From Hyphomicrobiales bacterium (GTDB lineage Bacteria; Pseudomonadota; Alphaproteobacteria; Rhizobiales; Rhizobiaceae), in the NCBI GenBank assembly GCA_900469625.1, contig UBXV01000041.1, positions 98,555 to 162,554 on the forward strand: a stretch of 64,000 nt of DNA, given 5' to 3'. Made by a program: the position numbers and the translations under genes. How positions within the stretch are numbered: the first letter of the stretch is position 1; every line of letters begins with the position of its first letter. The notes under the pieces were generated by a model. It had not been told where the DNA came from and did not search any database. It was given only the letters and a program-made list of their open reading frames with translations. Positions 54,057 to 62,283 of this stretch are shown one piece after another.

Positions 54057-54622
54057 TCGCCGCCGTTCGCATTCTCTGCATCATGCACTTCCCCAGCGCG
54101 ACGGCCCGTTTCTGGGACGGGTCGGGCCCTTTTCTCGATGATGACGGACATTTATGGCGCCAAGGCAATCTGGTGGGAGGAGGGGTCGACGCGATCGAGC
54201 AGGCTATCAATGGAGAGGCGTTCACGTTGAACCTCGGGATCTCCGGCCTCGATCGGTTGACCGCGGATCTCGCGTGGGAGGACTACCAGAACGACGAGAT
54301 CATCGGGGCCAAGGTGCAAATCATGACCATCGATCTCGACAAGTACGAGCAGCCACTTGGCCCACCCAAGGTGCGGTTCACGGGCAGGATCGACGACATG
54401 ATGTTTGACACGGCGGCCAGCAGTTCCCAGGTGACGACTACAATTCAGGTTTCGATTATCAACCGGTTCACGCTGCGGACGTTGTCCAACGGCGGCGTGC
54501 TATCGGACATCGACCAGAAAGCCCGATCTGCGGTGCTTAACCCCACGGCTGCACCGGATAGAATCTGCGAGCGCATTCCCATGTTGATCGACAAGACGAT
54601 TGTCTGGCCGCGGTTCAACTGA
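54053..54622 (+). CDS. Tail hub-associated protein
   Basis: The 189-residue protein (RFWDGSGPFLDDDGHLWRQGN, EAFTLNLGISGLDRLTADLAWEDY, RFTGRIDDMMFDTA) is similar in feel to baseplate/hub proteins found between the distal tail protein and NlpC/P60 genes. Both ends overlap neighbours (ATGA at start; one base at end). Confidence 0.7.
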   Translation: MIAAVRILCIMHFPSATARFWDGSGPFLDDDGHLWRQGNLVGGGVDAIEQAINGEAFTLNLGISGLDRLTADLAWEDYQNDEIIGAKVQIMTIDLDKYEQPLGPPKVRFTGRIDDMMFDTAASSSQVTTTIQVSIINRFTLRTLSNGGVLSDIDQKARSAVLNPTAAPDRICERIPMLIDKTIVWPRFN

Positions 54623-55095
54623 TGCCAGATTTGCTCGACGAGTTCTTGCAGACTGCTTCATCCAGGCCATGGTCGCCGGGAGCGGTTGACTGCTGTCTTG
54701 CATTAGCTGATTGGGCGATAGTATGTGGCCACCCTGATCCGGCCGAACATCTCCGAGGCGCTTATGACAGTGAGGACGGGTTTCGGGCGATCATCGAGAA
54801 GGCTGGCAGCGTTACCGCGCTTGTCGGCTCATGCGCCGCACGGATTGGACTAGAGCTGTTGCGCGAGCCCACGCGCGGCGCGATCGGAGTCATTGGCAGC
54901 TCGATAAACATTCATCGCCAGGTTGGTGCCATCCACGATGGCGAGCGTTGGCAAGTGCGGTTTTCGAGAGGGTTCGGTCCAATGACGGCTCGGCCGTTGG
55001 CACTTTGGTCTGTGCCAGAGGGAGGATCACCGATCCGCCGCCGCCGCTTTCTTGAATCTAGCCTGCGAAACTCGAAATGCTGTCTGCCTCTCTAG
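54622..55095 (+). CDS. NlpC/P60-like tail assembly protein (DUF6950-like)
   Basis: The 157-residue protein starts with WSPGAVDCCLALADWAIVCGHPDP, matching the DUF6950 papain-like NlpC/P60 fold with Cys in the DC-LALADW motif; lambda gpK is the parallel. The usual later histidine is uncertain (INIHRQVGAIHDGERW). It probably helps cross the peptidoglycan. Its last 69 bases overlap the minus-strand exported-protein gene. Confidence 0.78.
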   Translation: MPDLLDEFLQTASSRPWSPGAVDCCLALADWAIVCGHPDPAEHLRGAYDSEDGFRAIIEKAGSVTALVGSCAARIGLELLREPTRGAIGVIGSSINIHRQVGAIHDGERWQVRFSRGFGPMTARPLALWSVPEGGSPIRRRRFLESSLRNSKCCLPL

Positions 55096-55425
55096 AAGGC
55101 TATCGATGCATTTTGAGGCGTTCTCGGCAGGTGCCTTCTTTGGAACATCGACTTTAACTCGCTTCACAAGGTCGTCGACCAGGATCACAGCATCGTCATC
55201 TGTCTTCCCTCCCAGTTTGGCAGCGTGTTCTACTGCTATGCGGGCGGCATGATAGTGGGCTGAGCCGATGGCGTCTTCACAGAGATAGGCAACCCCCATG
55301 TAGAGGTAGGCGTCTTCCATCATCTGTTCGGCGGCTGCGACGGCTGCAGCGCGGGTGCCACCGTCGGCGTGGCTTGTTGATGTGGACGAAACAACCAGGA
55401 CGAGGGCGCCGGCAATAATGCGCAT
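55027..55425 (-). CDS. Exported protein, minus-strand cargo gene 4
   Basis: A 132-residue precursor with signal peptide (MRIIAGALVLVVSSTSTSHAD, cleavage after SHA) and a helical mature part with CEDAIGSAHYHAAR and two cysteines (YLCED, KCIDSLLE) that could pair in the periplasm. It starts one base after the stop of the lipoprotein gene upstream on the same strand. Overlaps the NlpC/P60 gene by 69 bases. Likely expressed from its own promoter in the lysogen. Confidence 0.7.
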   Translation of the reverse strand: MRIIAGALVLVVSSTSTSHADGGTRAAAVAAAEQMMEDAYLYMGVAYLCEDAIGSAHYHAARIAVEHAAKLGGKTDDDAVILVDDLVKRVKVDVPKKAPAENASKCIDSLLERQTAFRVSQARFKKAAAADR

Positions 55426-55426
55426 A

Positions 55427-55840
55427 TCAGCTGCCACCACCGACAACGACGCCGCCGCCGGTGCCAACGGCGGTCGGGCACTCAAACCAAAATTCATACA
55501 TGGGGCTTTGAAGCAGCCCCCCGCCCGTGATTTTGCATTGGCCACGTCCGGTGTTGACAAGGTGCTGTTGAGCCGCACCCTCCAATTTTTGTTCGGGCGT
55601 CATCGTATTAGCAAGTCCAAGGGTCGCCCCTTGGACTGCCCCCACGGCGACAATCTTTCCGAGCCCGGGAGAGACCATAAGAGAGTTGTCCGTCGTGTGA
55701 TCGTAGACGCGGAAGCTCTCGCCCCCGTACTGCACTGAATGCACTGGGAACTTGTACGTGTTCATCCGACCCATTCCCGTCGTTGAACTGCAACTCGACA
55801 GCGCCGACGCTGCTGCCATCAATGCAATGAAAACGCGCAT
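55427..55840 (-). CDS. Lipoprotein, minus-strand cargo gene 5
   Basis: A 137-residue precursor with a short signal peptide (MRVFIALMAAASA) and lipobox LSSC, then a mature part with FPVHSVQYGGESFRVYDHT and a C-terminal GGVVVGGG. Two further cysteines (GQCKITGG, FECPTAV) may form a disulphide. It lies between NlpC/P60-like and tail-tip genes, opposite to them, like the lipoproteins Llp and Cor of other phages that block their own receptor. That role is inferred. Confidence 0.72.
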   Translation of the reverse strand: MRVFIALMAAASALSSCSSTTGMGRMNTYKFPVHSVQYGGESFRVYDHTTDNSLMVSPGLGKIVAVGAVQGATLGLANTMTPEQKLEGAAQQHLVNTGRGQCKITGGGLLQSPMYEFWFECPTAVGTGGGVVVGGGS

Positions 55841-55901
55841 TCCATCCTCCGTTCGACAACGTGCGGACGATAGCTTGCGACCGTCGATCGAGGAAGTGCC
55901 C

Positions 55902-57974
55902 TTGCCAGGTGTAATTGAAACATTTGCTCTTATCGTCTCGACGCTCGCCACGACGACGCTCGGTGCAAACTTACTCTATCTTGGGACGCTAGGAGCGGCA
56001 TACGCTGGCCTGGCCTATGGCGCAGCGCTCCTTCAGGGCATGTTCGTCGACAAGCCCGCCGTTCCGCGGCCCGACGACGGCGCCTACAACCTCAAGCAAT
56101 CCGTACCGAGCCTGCCAATCGTTCTTGGGCGCCGAAAGAAGGGATCGGACTATCTGATGCTCGAGGAGCGGGGCGGGACCGCCTATCACGTGATGGCAGC
56201 CGCAGGCCACCGGATACACGGCTTCGTCGAGCACTATCTGCATGATGAAAAGGCGACCTTGAACGCGAGCGGCTATACGGTGACGCCTGCACATCTGGCA
56301 AACTATGTTCGCATCCTTTCACGTAACGGCCTGCCGGCCGAAACCGCCTATGCGGATCTAGTGACGACGTTTCCCGAGATCTGGACCAATAACCATCGTG
56401 GCGATGGCCTCGCGACAGTACGGGTGTCGGCCGCAACAGCTAGTTCCGAAGACTATCTGGCGGTTTATCCCAACCAGATGCCGCAGCACTCAGCCGTGAT
56501 TGATGGAGCGTTGGTCTTTGACCCGCGCGACCCGGCGCACGATATGACCGATGTCGAGACGTTTGCCTTCGCGCGCAATATCCCGCTCTTGCGCATGCAT
56601 CAGCTTACAAATCCATGGGGTGGCAAGCTCAACCTCGCAGACCTCTATCATCCAGATTGGGCACATGCGGCCGATGTCGGCGACCAGGCGGTGACGAACC
56701 GCGACGGTATCAATGAGCCTCGCTACCATGGTGGCATCTGGTTTAGGGCGAACAATGACCAGGTACAGGTTGGCCGGCTGCTCGACCAGGCGGCCGAACT
56801 CGTGGTCTATGAGCGTCCCGATGGTTTGATTGGCGTCCATGCCGGTGAGTTTGTCGAGCCGACGATCCGGCTGACGGAAGACGACATCCACCGCCTTACC
56901 TTCAAAGCGAACCGCAGCGAGGCGGCAACGGTGCTAGCGGTGCGTGGGCGCTATACCAGCCCGGAAAACCGCTTCAATACGGTTGACGCTGCAATCGTGG
57001 GCAACCCGTACATCGGCGAAGACACCGAGCGGACGCGAACTCTCGACAACCAGGTGATCGAGCGGCACAGCCATTGCCAGCGGCTGCAGAAGATCACCAT
57101 GATTCGGGCGAACGCACCGCGCGTCTCGATCCTCGCAACCTATGAGGCTGCGGGGGATATCGGCTATCACCGGTTTGTGCGGGTGCATGCACCGCCGCAG
57201 CTCGACGAGGCGATTGTCGAAATCACGACGACGCCGACGTTTTCATTTCGCAATTTGACGGTCGAATTTTCAGGCATTGTGGTGCCGGCTGATCTCTATG
57301 ATTTCGATGCTGCGACAGAGGAAGGCGAGCCTCCGACGGTACCGGAGGCGATCGTGCCGAGTGGCGTTCCTGTCCCGATCGATTTCGATGTCACCGTGCA
57401 GACGGAAGTCGTCACGGGCGGGCAGACCGCAGCGTTCGAGCTTGCCACATGGGATCTCGTCTCGCCGGCGCTGACATACGAGTTCGAGTGGCAGCCAGCA
57501 ACGGAAGCGGAAGCGGCTCGCTCGACGATGTCCAAGCCTGGCGAAACGCAGGTGCGCTCGGCCTACCTGACCGACGGTGTGCAGTATCGCTCGCGGCTGC
57601 GCGCCTGGTCGAACGGCGTTCCCTCCGAATGGACGGACTACATTTTCCGCACGGCAACTGCAGATCCTGTGGCGCCTGGGCTGGTCACTAGTCCGTCTCT
57701 CACGGGCGGCGTGGCTCAAGTCAACTTTGGTTGGACGGCGCCCAACAGCCCGAACTACTTCGCCGCTCGGCTCTATCTCAACACGGTGAACAGCTTCGCC
57801 GGCGCGACATTAGTTGCGACCGAGTATGGCGTCGCCGCTGCCAACGATGCGCGCACGGTCACCGGCCTGACGGCCGGCACCTATTACGGTTTCATCGTCG
57901 CGATCAACTCCTCTGGCGTTCCGCAGGCCGTATCGGCCACGCCGGTAGCGACGGGCTTTGCAATCGTCACCTGA
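55902..57974 (+). CDS. Central tail-tip protein (gpJ-like) with FN3-like end
   Basis: The roughly 690-residue protein has an N-terminal hydrophobic segment (TTLGANLLYLGTLGAAYAGLAYG) and the motif SVPSLPIVLGRRKKGSDYLMLEERGG of phage tail-tip attachment proteins; the end (about 540-690) looks like fibronectin-III repeats (VNFGWTAPNSPNYFAARLYL, VTGLTAGTYYGFIVAINSSG). I chose the TTG with GAGGAAG upstream; a GTG two codons earlier and an ATG 50 codons earlier are in frame, but the latter overlaps the divergent lipoprotein gene. Likely contacts the host surface. Confidence 0.85.
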   Translation: MPGVIETFALIVSTLATTTLGANLLYLGTLGAAYAGLAYGAALLQGMFVDKPAVPRPDDGAYNLKQSVPSLPIVLGRRKKGSDYLMLEERGGTAYHVMAAAGHRIHGFVEHYLHDEKATLNASGYTVTPAHLANYVRILSRNGLPAETAYADLVTTFPEIWTNNHRGDGLATVRVSAATASSEDYLAVYPNQMPQHSAVIDGALVFDPRDPAHDMTDVETFAFARNIPLLRMHQLTNPWGGKLNLADLYHPDWAHAADVGDQAVTNRDGINEPRYHGGIWFRANNDQVQVGRLLDQAAELVVYERPDGLIGVHAGEFVEPTIRLTEDDIHRLTFKANRSEAATVLAVRGRYTSPENRFNTVDAAIVGNPYIGEDTERTRTLDNQVIERHSHCQRLQKITMIRANAPRVSILATYEAAGDIGYHRFVRVHAPPQLDEAIVEITTTPTFSFRNLTVEFSGIVVPADLYDFDAATEEGEPPTVPEAIVPSGVPVPIDFDVTVQTEVVTGGQTAAFELATWDLVSPALTYEFEWQPATEAEAARSTMSKPGETQVRSAYLTDGVQYRSRLRAWSNGVPSEWTDYIFRTATADPVAPGLVTSPSLTGGVAQVNFGWTAPNSPNYFAARLYLNTVNSFAGATLVATEYGVAAANDARTVTGLTAGTYYGFIVAINSSGVPQAVSATPVATGFAIVT

Positions 57975-58043
57975 CCTTCTGATCTCGAACTTCAACCGTC
58001 CCGCTCTGGCAGCCGCCGGAGCGTTTTCGCATGGGGAATTGGC

Positions 58044-60392
58044 ATGGCCGAAACCGCAAGACTCGTATGGCGCGACTACGTCGCCAACAACGTTCCGTCG
58101 TCTGGAGATCACGAGCCCGAGAAGGACAAGATCCGGATCTGGGGAGGCGACCTTGAAAATGCGGTGTCGGCACTGGTGCTTTCGACCAATGCTGCCGTCG
58201 TGAAGGGCACGAAAGCTGAACTCGATGCTGTGCTCGGCAGCTATGAAGTTGGCGATATCGGGCTGGTCATCACGGACCCGACAGAATCCCTGCGAGGCGT
58301 CTACAAGCGTGAGCCAGCGTTCTGGTCGAAGCAGGCGGATCTTCCGTCCGATGTCGCGCAGATCGCGGCGGACGCGGCGGCTGCTTCGGAAACGGCTGCT
58401 GCGCAGGCGAAGATCGCTGCTGAGGCGGCGCGCGACCAGGCGGCCGGCTATGTGACCGACATCGCGTCGGAAAAGGAAGTGCCGATCTTCTCGACGATAG
58501 ACGGCTTGGCTGCTGTCACGGTGGAAACTGGCATTTCGACGATCCGGATCAATGGCGGCAGGGCACCCGGCGATGGCAACGGCGGTCTATTCAATGCGGC
58601 CGCAACGGAGCCGGAGCACTTCAGCAAGGCAAAGTCGGCGGGCGGCCGTCATTGGGAACTGACGGGCATCGATGTCAATTTCCATAACGACCTGATCGCC
58701 CAGATCGCTAATGACATGTATCTCGGCGTTCCTGTGCTCGGCGCAGCCTTCGGAGATAGTACCGATCTTACCGATCCGTTGAACGCGGATAACGACTATC
58801 TGGCTGACTTTCCGCCCTCCGCCGAGATGCAGCGCATGCTTCGGAACTGGTATCCTCTCTCCAACCCCACCATCCAGAATTATGCGATCGTCGGGTTCGA
58901 CACTCACGGCTTTCTCTCGGGGGCAGATACCGGTTCCGGGCCGATCATGCCGACTTATGCCGAGAGGATCGCAACACTCAAGGCTTCCGGCTGTCGGTTC
59001 ATCGTTATTACCCTCGGCATGAATGACATGCAGGACTCGACGCCGACGACGACGCGCAACTTCAAATTCAACCTGATCGCCATGGAACGAATCGCGCGGG
59101 CTGCGGGCATGGCGGTGATTTTCAAGACGCCGAATCCAGCATGGGGCGGCCCGTCTCCGGGTAGCATGAGCAAGGCAGAGCGTTCGAAGCACTATGCTCA
59201 GATCGTGCGTGATGCCGCCCGGACGACCGGCGGCGTTTTGGTCGATGTCTACAGCCTGGTGCTCGATGCTTTCAACCAGCGGAGACTTCAGGACAAAGTC
59301 CCGGACTGCATTCACCCCACCAACGAGCGGGCGGGTGTACTTCGCGCGATCGGCCAGCTCCAGGCCGCCCCTTTCCTTCACCCGCAATCCGGGGTCAACG
59401 GTCCCGATTATTTCATTGACGCCGGTGGCCCGAACTCCGCGTGCTTGCCTTTTGCGGAGGCGGTAGCATCACCGAATACGCCTACAGGATTGGAGTTGAT
59501 CTCCACCGCCGCTTCCGGGGCGAAAACCCTGAGCATGCTCGCTAAAATCGATGTGCCCGGGCTCGATCTCTATCTCGCCTTCCCGTTCTGGAGCGGAGGC
59601 GCGGCGAGCGTGACCGTGCTGCTCGATGGCGTCAATGTGCAAACAATTTCGCAGTTCACTAGCGACAGCTTCGGAAGCGGCCACATCAGGGCTCACGACC
59701 TCCTGATCCTGCGCAATGCGCCCGTTGGACTTCACATGGTCCAGCTGTCGGTTGCCTCCGGCGTGGGCGCCGTTGGGGCTAACCATCTGCGTACTCGGCT
59801 TACCCATGGCGCGAAGGTCTTCACCAATCCGGGTGGCACGATAGCCCCGCGGGCGCTACGCTGGCGAACTGTGCTTGAGGATATCGGCATTACTGAAGAG
59901 AACGGCTCCGGAAATGCGGTCGTCCTCTTTGATGATATTCCGACTTCGAGGGGCAACGATGGCATCGACATGGTTGCCGACGCCAATCTTCCGAAGGGCG
60001 GCGGCATCGTCCTTCACGGATTGTGGGCAGCGAACGAATTCGATGTCGTTGGGGCCGCGTTTGGGGCGGCCGTCGCCGGGCTGATGCTCTGCCTCGACGA
60101 AACAACGGGATATCCGACCCTGCGTGAGGCGTCCGGTTATGACACGTTCGTCAGCACGACGCTGAAAGTTGGCGGGGTCGCGTCGACCACAGACCTCAGC
60201 GGCGTGGAGCGCACCTATCGCACCGTCATCGGCGCTGGCCTCGGCGCTTCAGTCAAGGTCATCATTGGGGCGACCATCTATGATGACGTCGTACTGACCA
60301 AGCCCTACATCGGTGGCCTCCTCGGCCTTCGTCGGGCCGGCAACGGCACGATGAACGTCAAACGCGTGCGGATGATGGACCCGCCTGTTTAG
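58044..60392 (+). CDS. Tail fibre/receptor-binding protein with SGNH hydrolase domain
   Basis: The 782-residue protein has an N-terminal virion-anchoring part (about 1-100), an alanine-rich coiled coil (about 105-135) and an SGNH/GDSL hydrolase domain (about 230-440): nucleophile GDS with Ser239 in GAAFGDSTD, block II VGFDTHG, block III LGMNDM with Gly325/Asn327, and block V Asp421-x-x-His424 in DCIHPT. The end (about 470-782) is beta-rich. Such domains deacetylate surface polysaccharides such as O-antigen or capsule during adsorption. It is the last structural gene before lysis genes. Confidence 0.88.
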   Translation: MAETARLVWRDYVANNVPSSGDHEPEKDKIRIWGGDLENAVSALVLSTNAAVVKGTKAELDAVLGSYEVGDIGLVITDPTESLRGVYKREPAFWSKQADLPSDVAQIAADAAAASETAAAQAKIAAEAARDQAAGYVTDIASEKEVPIFSTIDGLAAVTVETGISTIRINGGRAPGDGNGGLFNAAATEPEHFSKAKSAGGRHWELTGIDVNFHNDLIAQIANDMYLGVPVLGAAFGDSTDLTDPLNADNDYLADFPPSAEMQRMLRNWYPLSNPTIQNYAIVGFDTHGFLSGADTGSGPIMPTYAERIATLKASGCRFIVITLGMNDMQDSTPTTTRNFKFNLIAMERIARAAGMAVIFKTPNPAWGGPSPGSMSKAERSKHYAQIVRDAARTTGGVLVDVYSLVLDAFNQRRLQDKVPDCIHPTNERAGVLRAIGQLQAAPFLHPQSGVNGPDYFIDAGGPNSACLPFAEAVASPNTPTGLELISTAASGAKTLSMLAKIDVPGLDLYLAFPFWSGGAASVTVLLDGVNVQTISQFTSDSFGSGHIRAHDLLILRNAPVGLHMVQLSVASGVGAVGANHLRTRLTHGAKVFTNPGGTIAPRALRWRTVLEDIGITEENGSGNAVVLFDDIPTSRGNDGIDMVADANLPKGGGIVLHGLWAANEFDVVGAAFGAAVAGLMLCLDETTGYPTLREASGYDTFVSTTLKVGGVASTTDLSGVERTYRTVIGAGLGASVKVIIGATIYDDVVLTKPYIGGLLGLRRAGNGTMNVKRVRMMDPPV

Positions 60393-60440
60393 GGCGTTCG
60401 GTCCGCGCCGCTTCCTTTCCTTGAAAACGAAGAGAACACT

Positions 60441-61403
60441 ATGAGCGCCATCACCGCGCAGCAAATCCGCTTGGCCGCAAAAGGCAAGGTCAACGACAGA
60501 AATCTCAATTCGGTCCTGGTCGCGCTCGATCGCTATGGCGATATGTTCGGCCTCGATAAGCCGCATCGTCTTGTGCACTACTTCTCGCAGCTCGGACACG
60601 AAAGCGCAGATTTCCGGTTTGATCGCGAGATCTGGGGCCCGACGCCGGCGCAGGAGCGCTATGACCTCCGAACGGATCTCGGCAACACGCCGGCGCGCGA
60701 CGGCGATGGCTACAAATATCGCGGCCGAACGGCGATGCAGCTGACCGGCAAGGACAACTACCAGGCATTCCGTGAGTGGTGCCGCAAGGAAGGGCTCGAC
60801 TGCCCGGACTTCGTTGAGGATCCGGATGCGGTCAACCGTGATCCGTGGGAAGGGCTCGTACCGATCTTCTATTGGCAGATGCGCGACCTCAACCGATGGG
60901 CCGACCAGGGCGACGTCGAGACGATCACGAAAAAGATCAATGGCGGTAAGAATGGATTTGCCGATCGTATCGACCGCTTTTCCCGCTTGGCGCTTGTCGT
61001 TCTCGGCTATCGTCCCGACAACATCCTCCAGTTTCAGTCCGACCATCGTCTCGACGTCGACGGCGATGTTGGGCCGAAGACCCGATCGGCAATGCACAAG
61101 GCGTTGGTGGCGCTCGTGCCGGGCGAGGCGGCAAAGCCGGAAGTGAAGACGGCGCCGGTCACTGAAACCGTCATGCCGCCGGCCGTGGAAAAGGAAGTGA
61201 AGAAAAAGACAAACCTTTGGGGCTGGCTCTTTGGTGGCGCTTCGGCGACCGGCACAGCGGTTTCCGCCCTTGCCGGTGCGGAGTGGCCGACTGTCGTAGC
61301 AATAGGCGGCGTCGGAATCGTCGCGATCGGCGCCGGCCTGATGTTGCGGCATCAGATCATCGCTGCCGTTCGCGAGATCAAGACGGCGATCGAGGGCGTC
61401 TGA
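60441..61403 (+). CDS. Endolysin, GH19 muramidase/chitinase-type, with C-terminal membrane segments
   Basis: The 320-residue protein has a GH19 catalytic domain (about 1-185) with Glu54 in FSQLGHESADF, YRGRTAMQLTGKDNY, then a short peptidoglycan-binding repeat (about 195-225: LQFQSDHRLDVDGDVGPKTRSAMH), a linker, and one or two transmembrane segments near the end (about 255-305: WGWLFGGASATGTAVSALAG, VVAIGGVGIVAIGAGLML). Cleaves peptidoglycan at lysis. No signal peptide; the C-terminal hydrophobic region may serve as anchor or holin-like part. Its stop overlaps the spanin start. Confidence 0.88.
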   Translation: MSAITAQQIRLAAKGKVNDRNLNSVLVALDRYGDMFGLDKPHRLVHYFSQLGHESADFRFDREIWGPTPAQERYDLRTDLGNTPARDGDGYKYRGRTAMQLTGKDNYQAFREWCRKEGLDCPDFVEDPDAVNRDPWEGLVPIFYWQMRDLNRWADQGDVETITKKINGGKNGFADRIDRFSRLALVVLGYRPDNILQFQSDHRLDVDGDVGPKTRSAMHKALVALVPGEAAKPEVKTAPVTETVMPPAVEKEVKKKTNLWGWLFGGASATGTAVSALAGAEWPTVVAIGGVGIVAIGAGLMLRHQIIAAVREIKTAIEGV

Positions 61404-61639
61404 TGCTCTCGACGCCTCGCATTATCGCGGCTGTGGCCGCGCTCTCGATCGTCGCCAGCTTCCTGCTCTGGGTCTATTGGCGAGGTGGCGACGATGTCAG
61501 AATCTCCATCGAAAGGCAGAACAATGAAGCTGGCCGCACTGCGGACGATGTCCGCTCTCGCTTTGACCTTTGCCCTCCAAGGATGTGGGACTTCCGCGCC
61601 AGTAAGTGTCGAAGGCCTGCGGAGGGTAGTCGGCACTGA
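61403..61639 (+). CDS. Inner-membrane spanin-like protein (Rz-type)
   Basis: A 78-residue protein with one N-terminal transmembrane segment (IIAAVAALSIVASFLLWVYW) and a charged periplasmic part ending DLCPPRMWDFRASKC. Its ATG overlaps the endolysin stop, and the lipoprotein gene starts inside it in another frame, the classical Rz/Rz1 layout. It should work with that lipoprotein to fuse the two membranes at lysis. Confidence 0.75.
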   Translation: MLSTPRIIAAVAALSIVASFLLWVYWRGGDDVRISIERQNNEAGRTADDVRSRFDLCPPRMWDFRASKCRRPAEGSRH

Positions 61640-61763
61640 CCTTGTCGGCGCGCAAGGGGCAACGCCGGAGGATCAGCGGAAGATTGATAGGACCGTCGTC
61701 GGCATCTGTGCCGCGGCGGTCTGGACGAAGGCGGAATGTGAGAGGCACGGGGAACGGGACTGA
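61524..61763 (+). CDS. Outer-membrane spanin lipoprotein (Rz1-type)
   Basis: A 79-residue lipoprotein nested in the +1 frame of the Rz-like gene for 116 bases: MKLAALRTMSALALTFALQGC with lipobox LQGC, followed by a mature part ending ECERHGERD. Earlier in-frame ATGs exist but would spoil the signal peptide. The pairing with the upstream inner-membrane protein supports a spanin function. Stop overlaps the next start. Confidence 0.75.
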   Translation: MKLAALRTMSALALTFALQGCGTSAPVSVEGLRRVVGTDLVGAQGATPEDQRKIDRTVVGICAAAVWTKAECERHGERD

Positions 61764-62134
61764 TGGCACCATCTGAAGATGCGGCAGTGCATCGCCAGCT
61801 CGGGGAGCTGGTGGCAGGCATGCGGAGCCTGCAAGAATCAATTCGGCGGTTAGAAGAAGGATCGATGCGGGCGGAAGACAAGGCGGCGACGAGCCGCGCT
61901 GCGGTGCATCAACGCATGGATCAGCTTGTTGACCGCGTCGGGCACGTCGAGGCCTCGGTTGCCACGATCGGTGAAGATGTTGCGGAGATGAAGCCAGTGA
62001 CCGACGATGTTCGCCGGTGGAAGCTAATGGGCATCGGTGCGCTCGGCGTGACCGGAATAGCCGCCATGGCGCTGGGAGTCAGTTTCGCGGAGGCCATACG
62101 GCGAGTCGTTTTCGTGATCATTGGCAAGGGGTGA
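61763..62134 (+). CDS. DUF1515 coiled-coil membrane protein, holin candidate
   Basis: A 123-residue protein: long coiled-coil (LVAGMRSLQESIRRLEEGSMRAEDKAATSR) and one C-terminal transmembrane helix (WKLMGIGALGVTGIAAMALGVSF) with a short basic tail, matching DUF1515, a family of rhizobial and phage lysis regions. No other clear holin gene is seen next to the endolysin and spanins, so this is the best holin candidate. Confidence 0.7.
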   Translation: MAPSEDAAVHRQLGELVAGMRSLQESIRRLEEGSMRAEDKAATSRAAVHQRMDQLVDRVGHVEASVATIGEDVAEMKPVTDDVRRWKLMGIGALGVTGIAAMALGVSFAEAIRRVVFVIIGKG

Positions 62135-62283
62135 AGGGTTTAGCAGAATGCTTCAGCATCTAAGGGACTGCGGGTGATGTCTGCATCCTGGAGCACTATT
62201 CTTCGATCCACGGAGAGGGATTGTGCAGCTTGACTCTACCGACCATTCCGGGTGCTTTGGCAAGTATGCAGCCGAGGAGCCTC

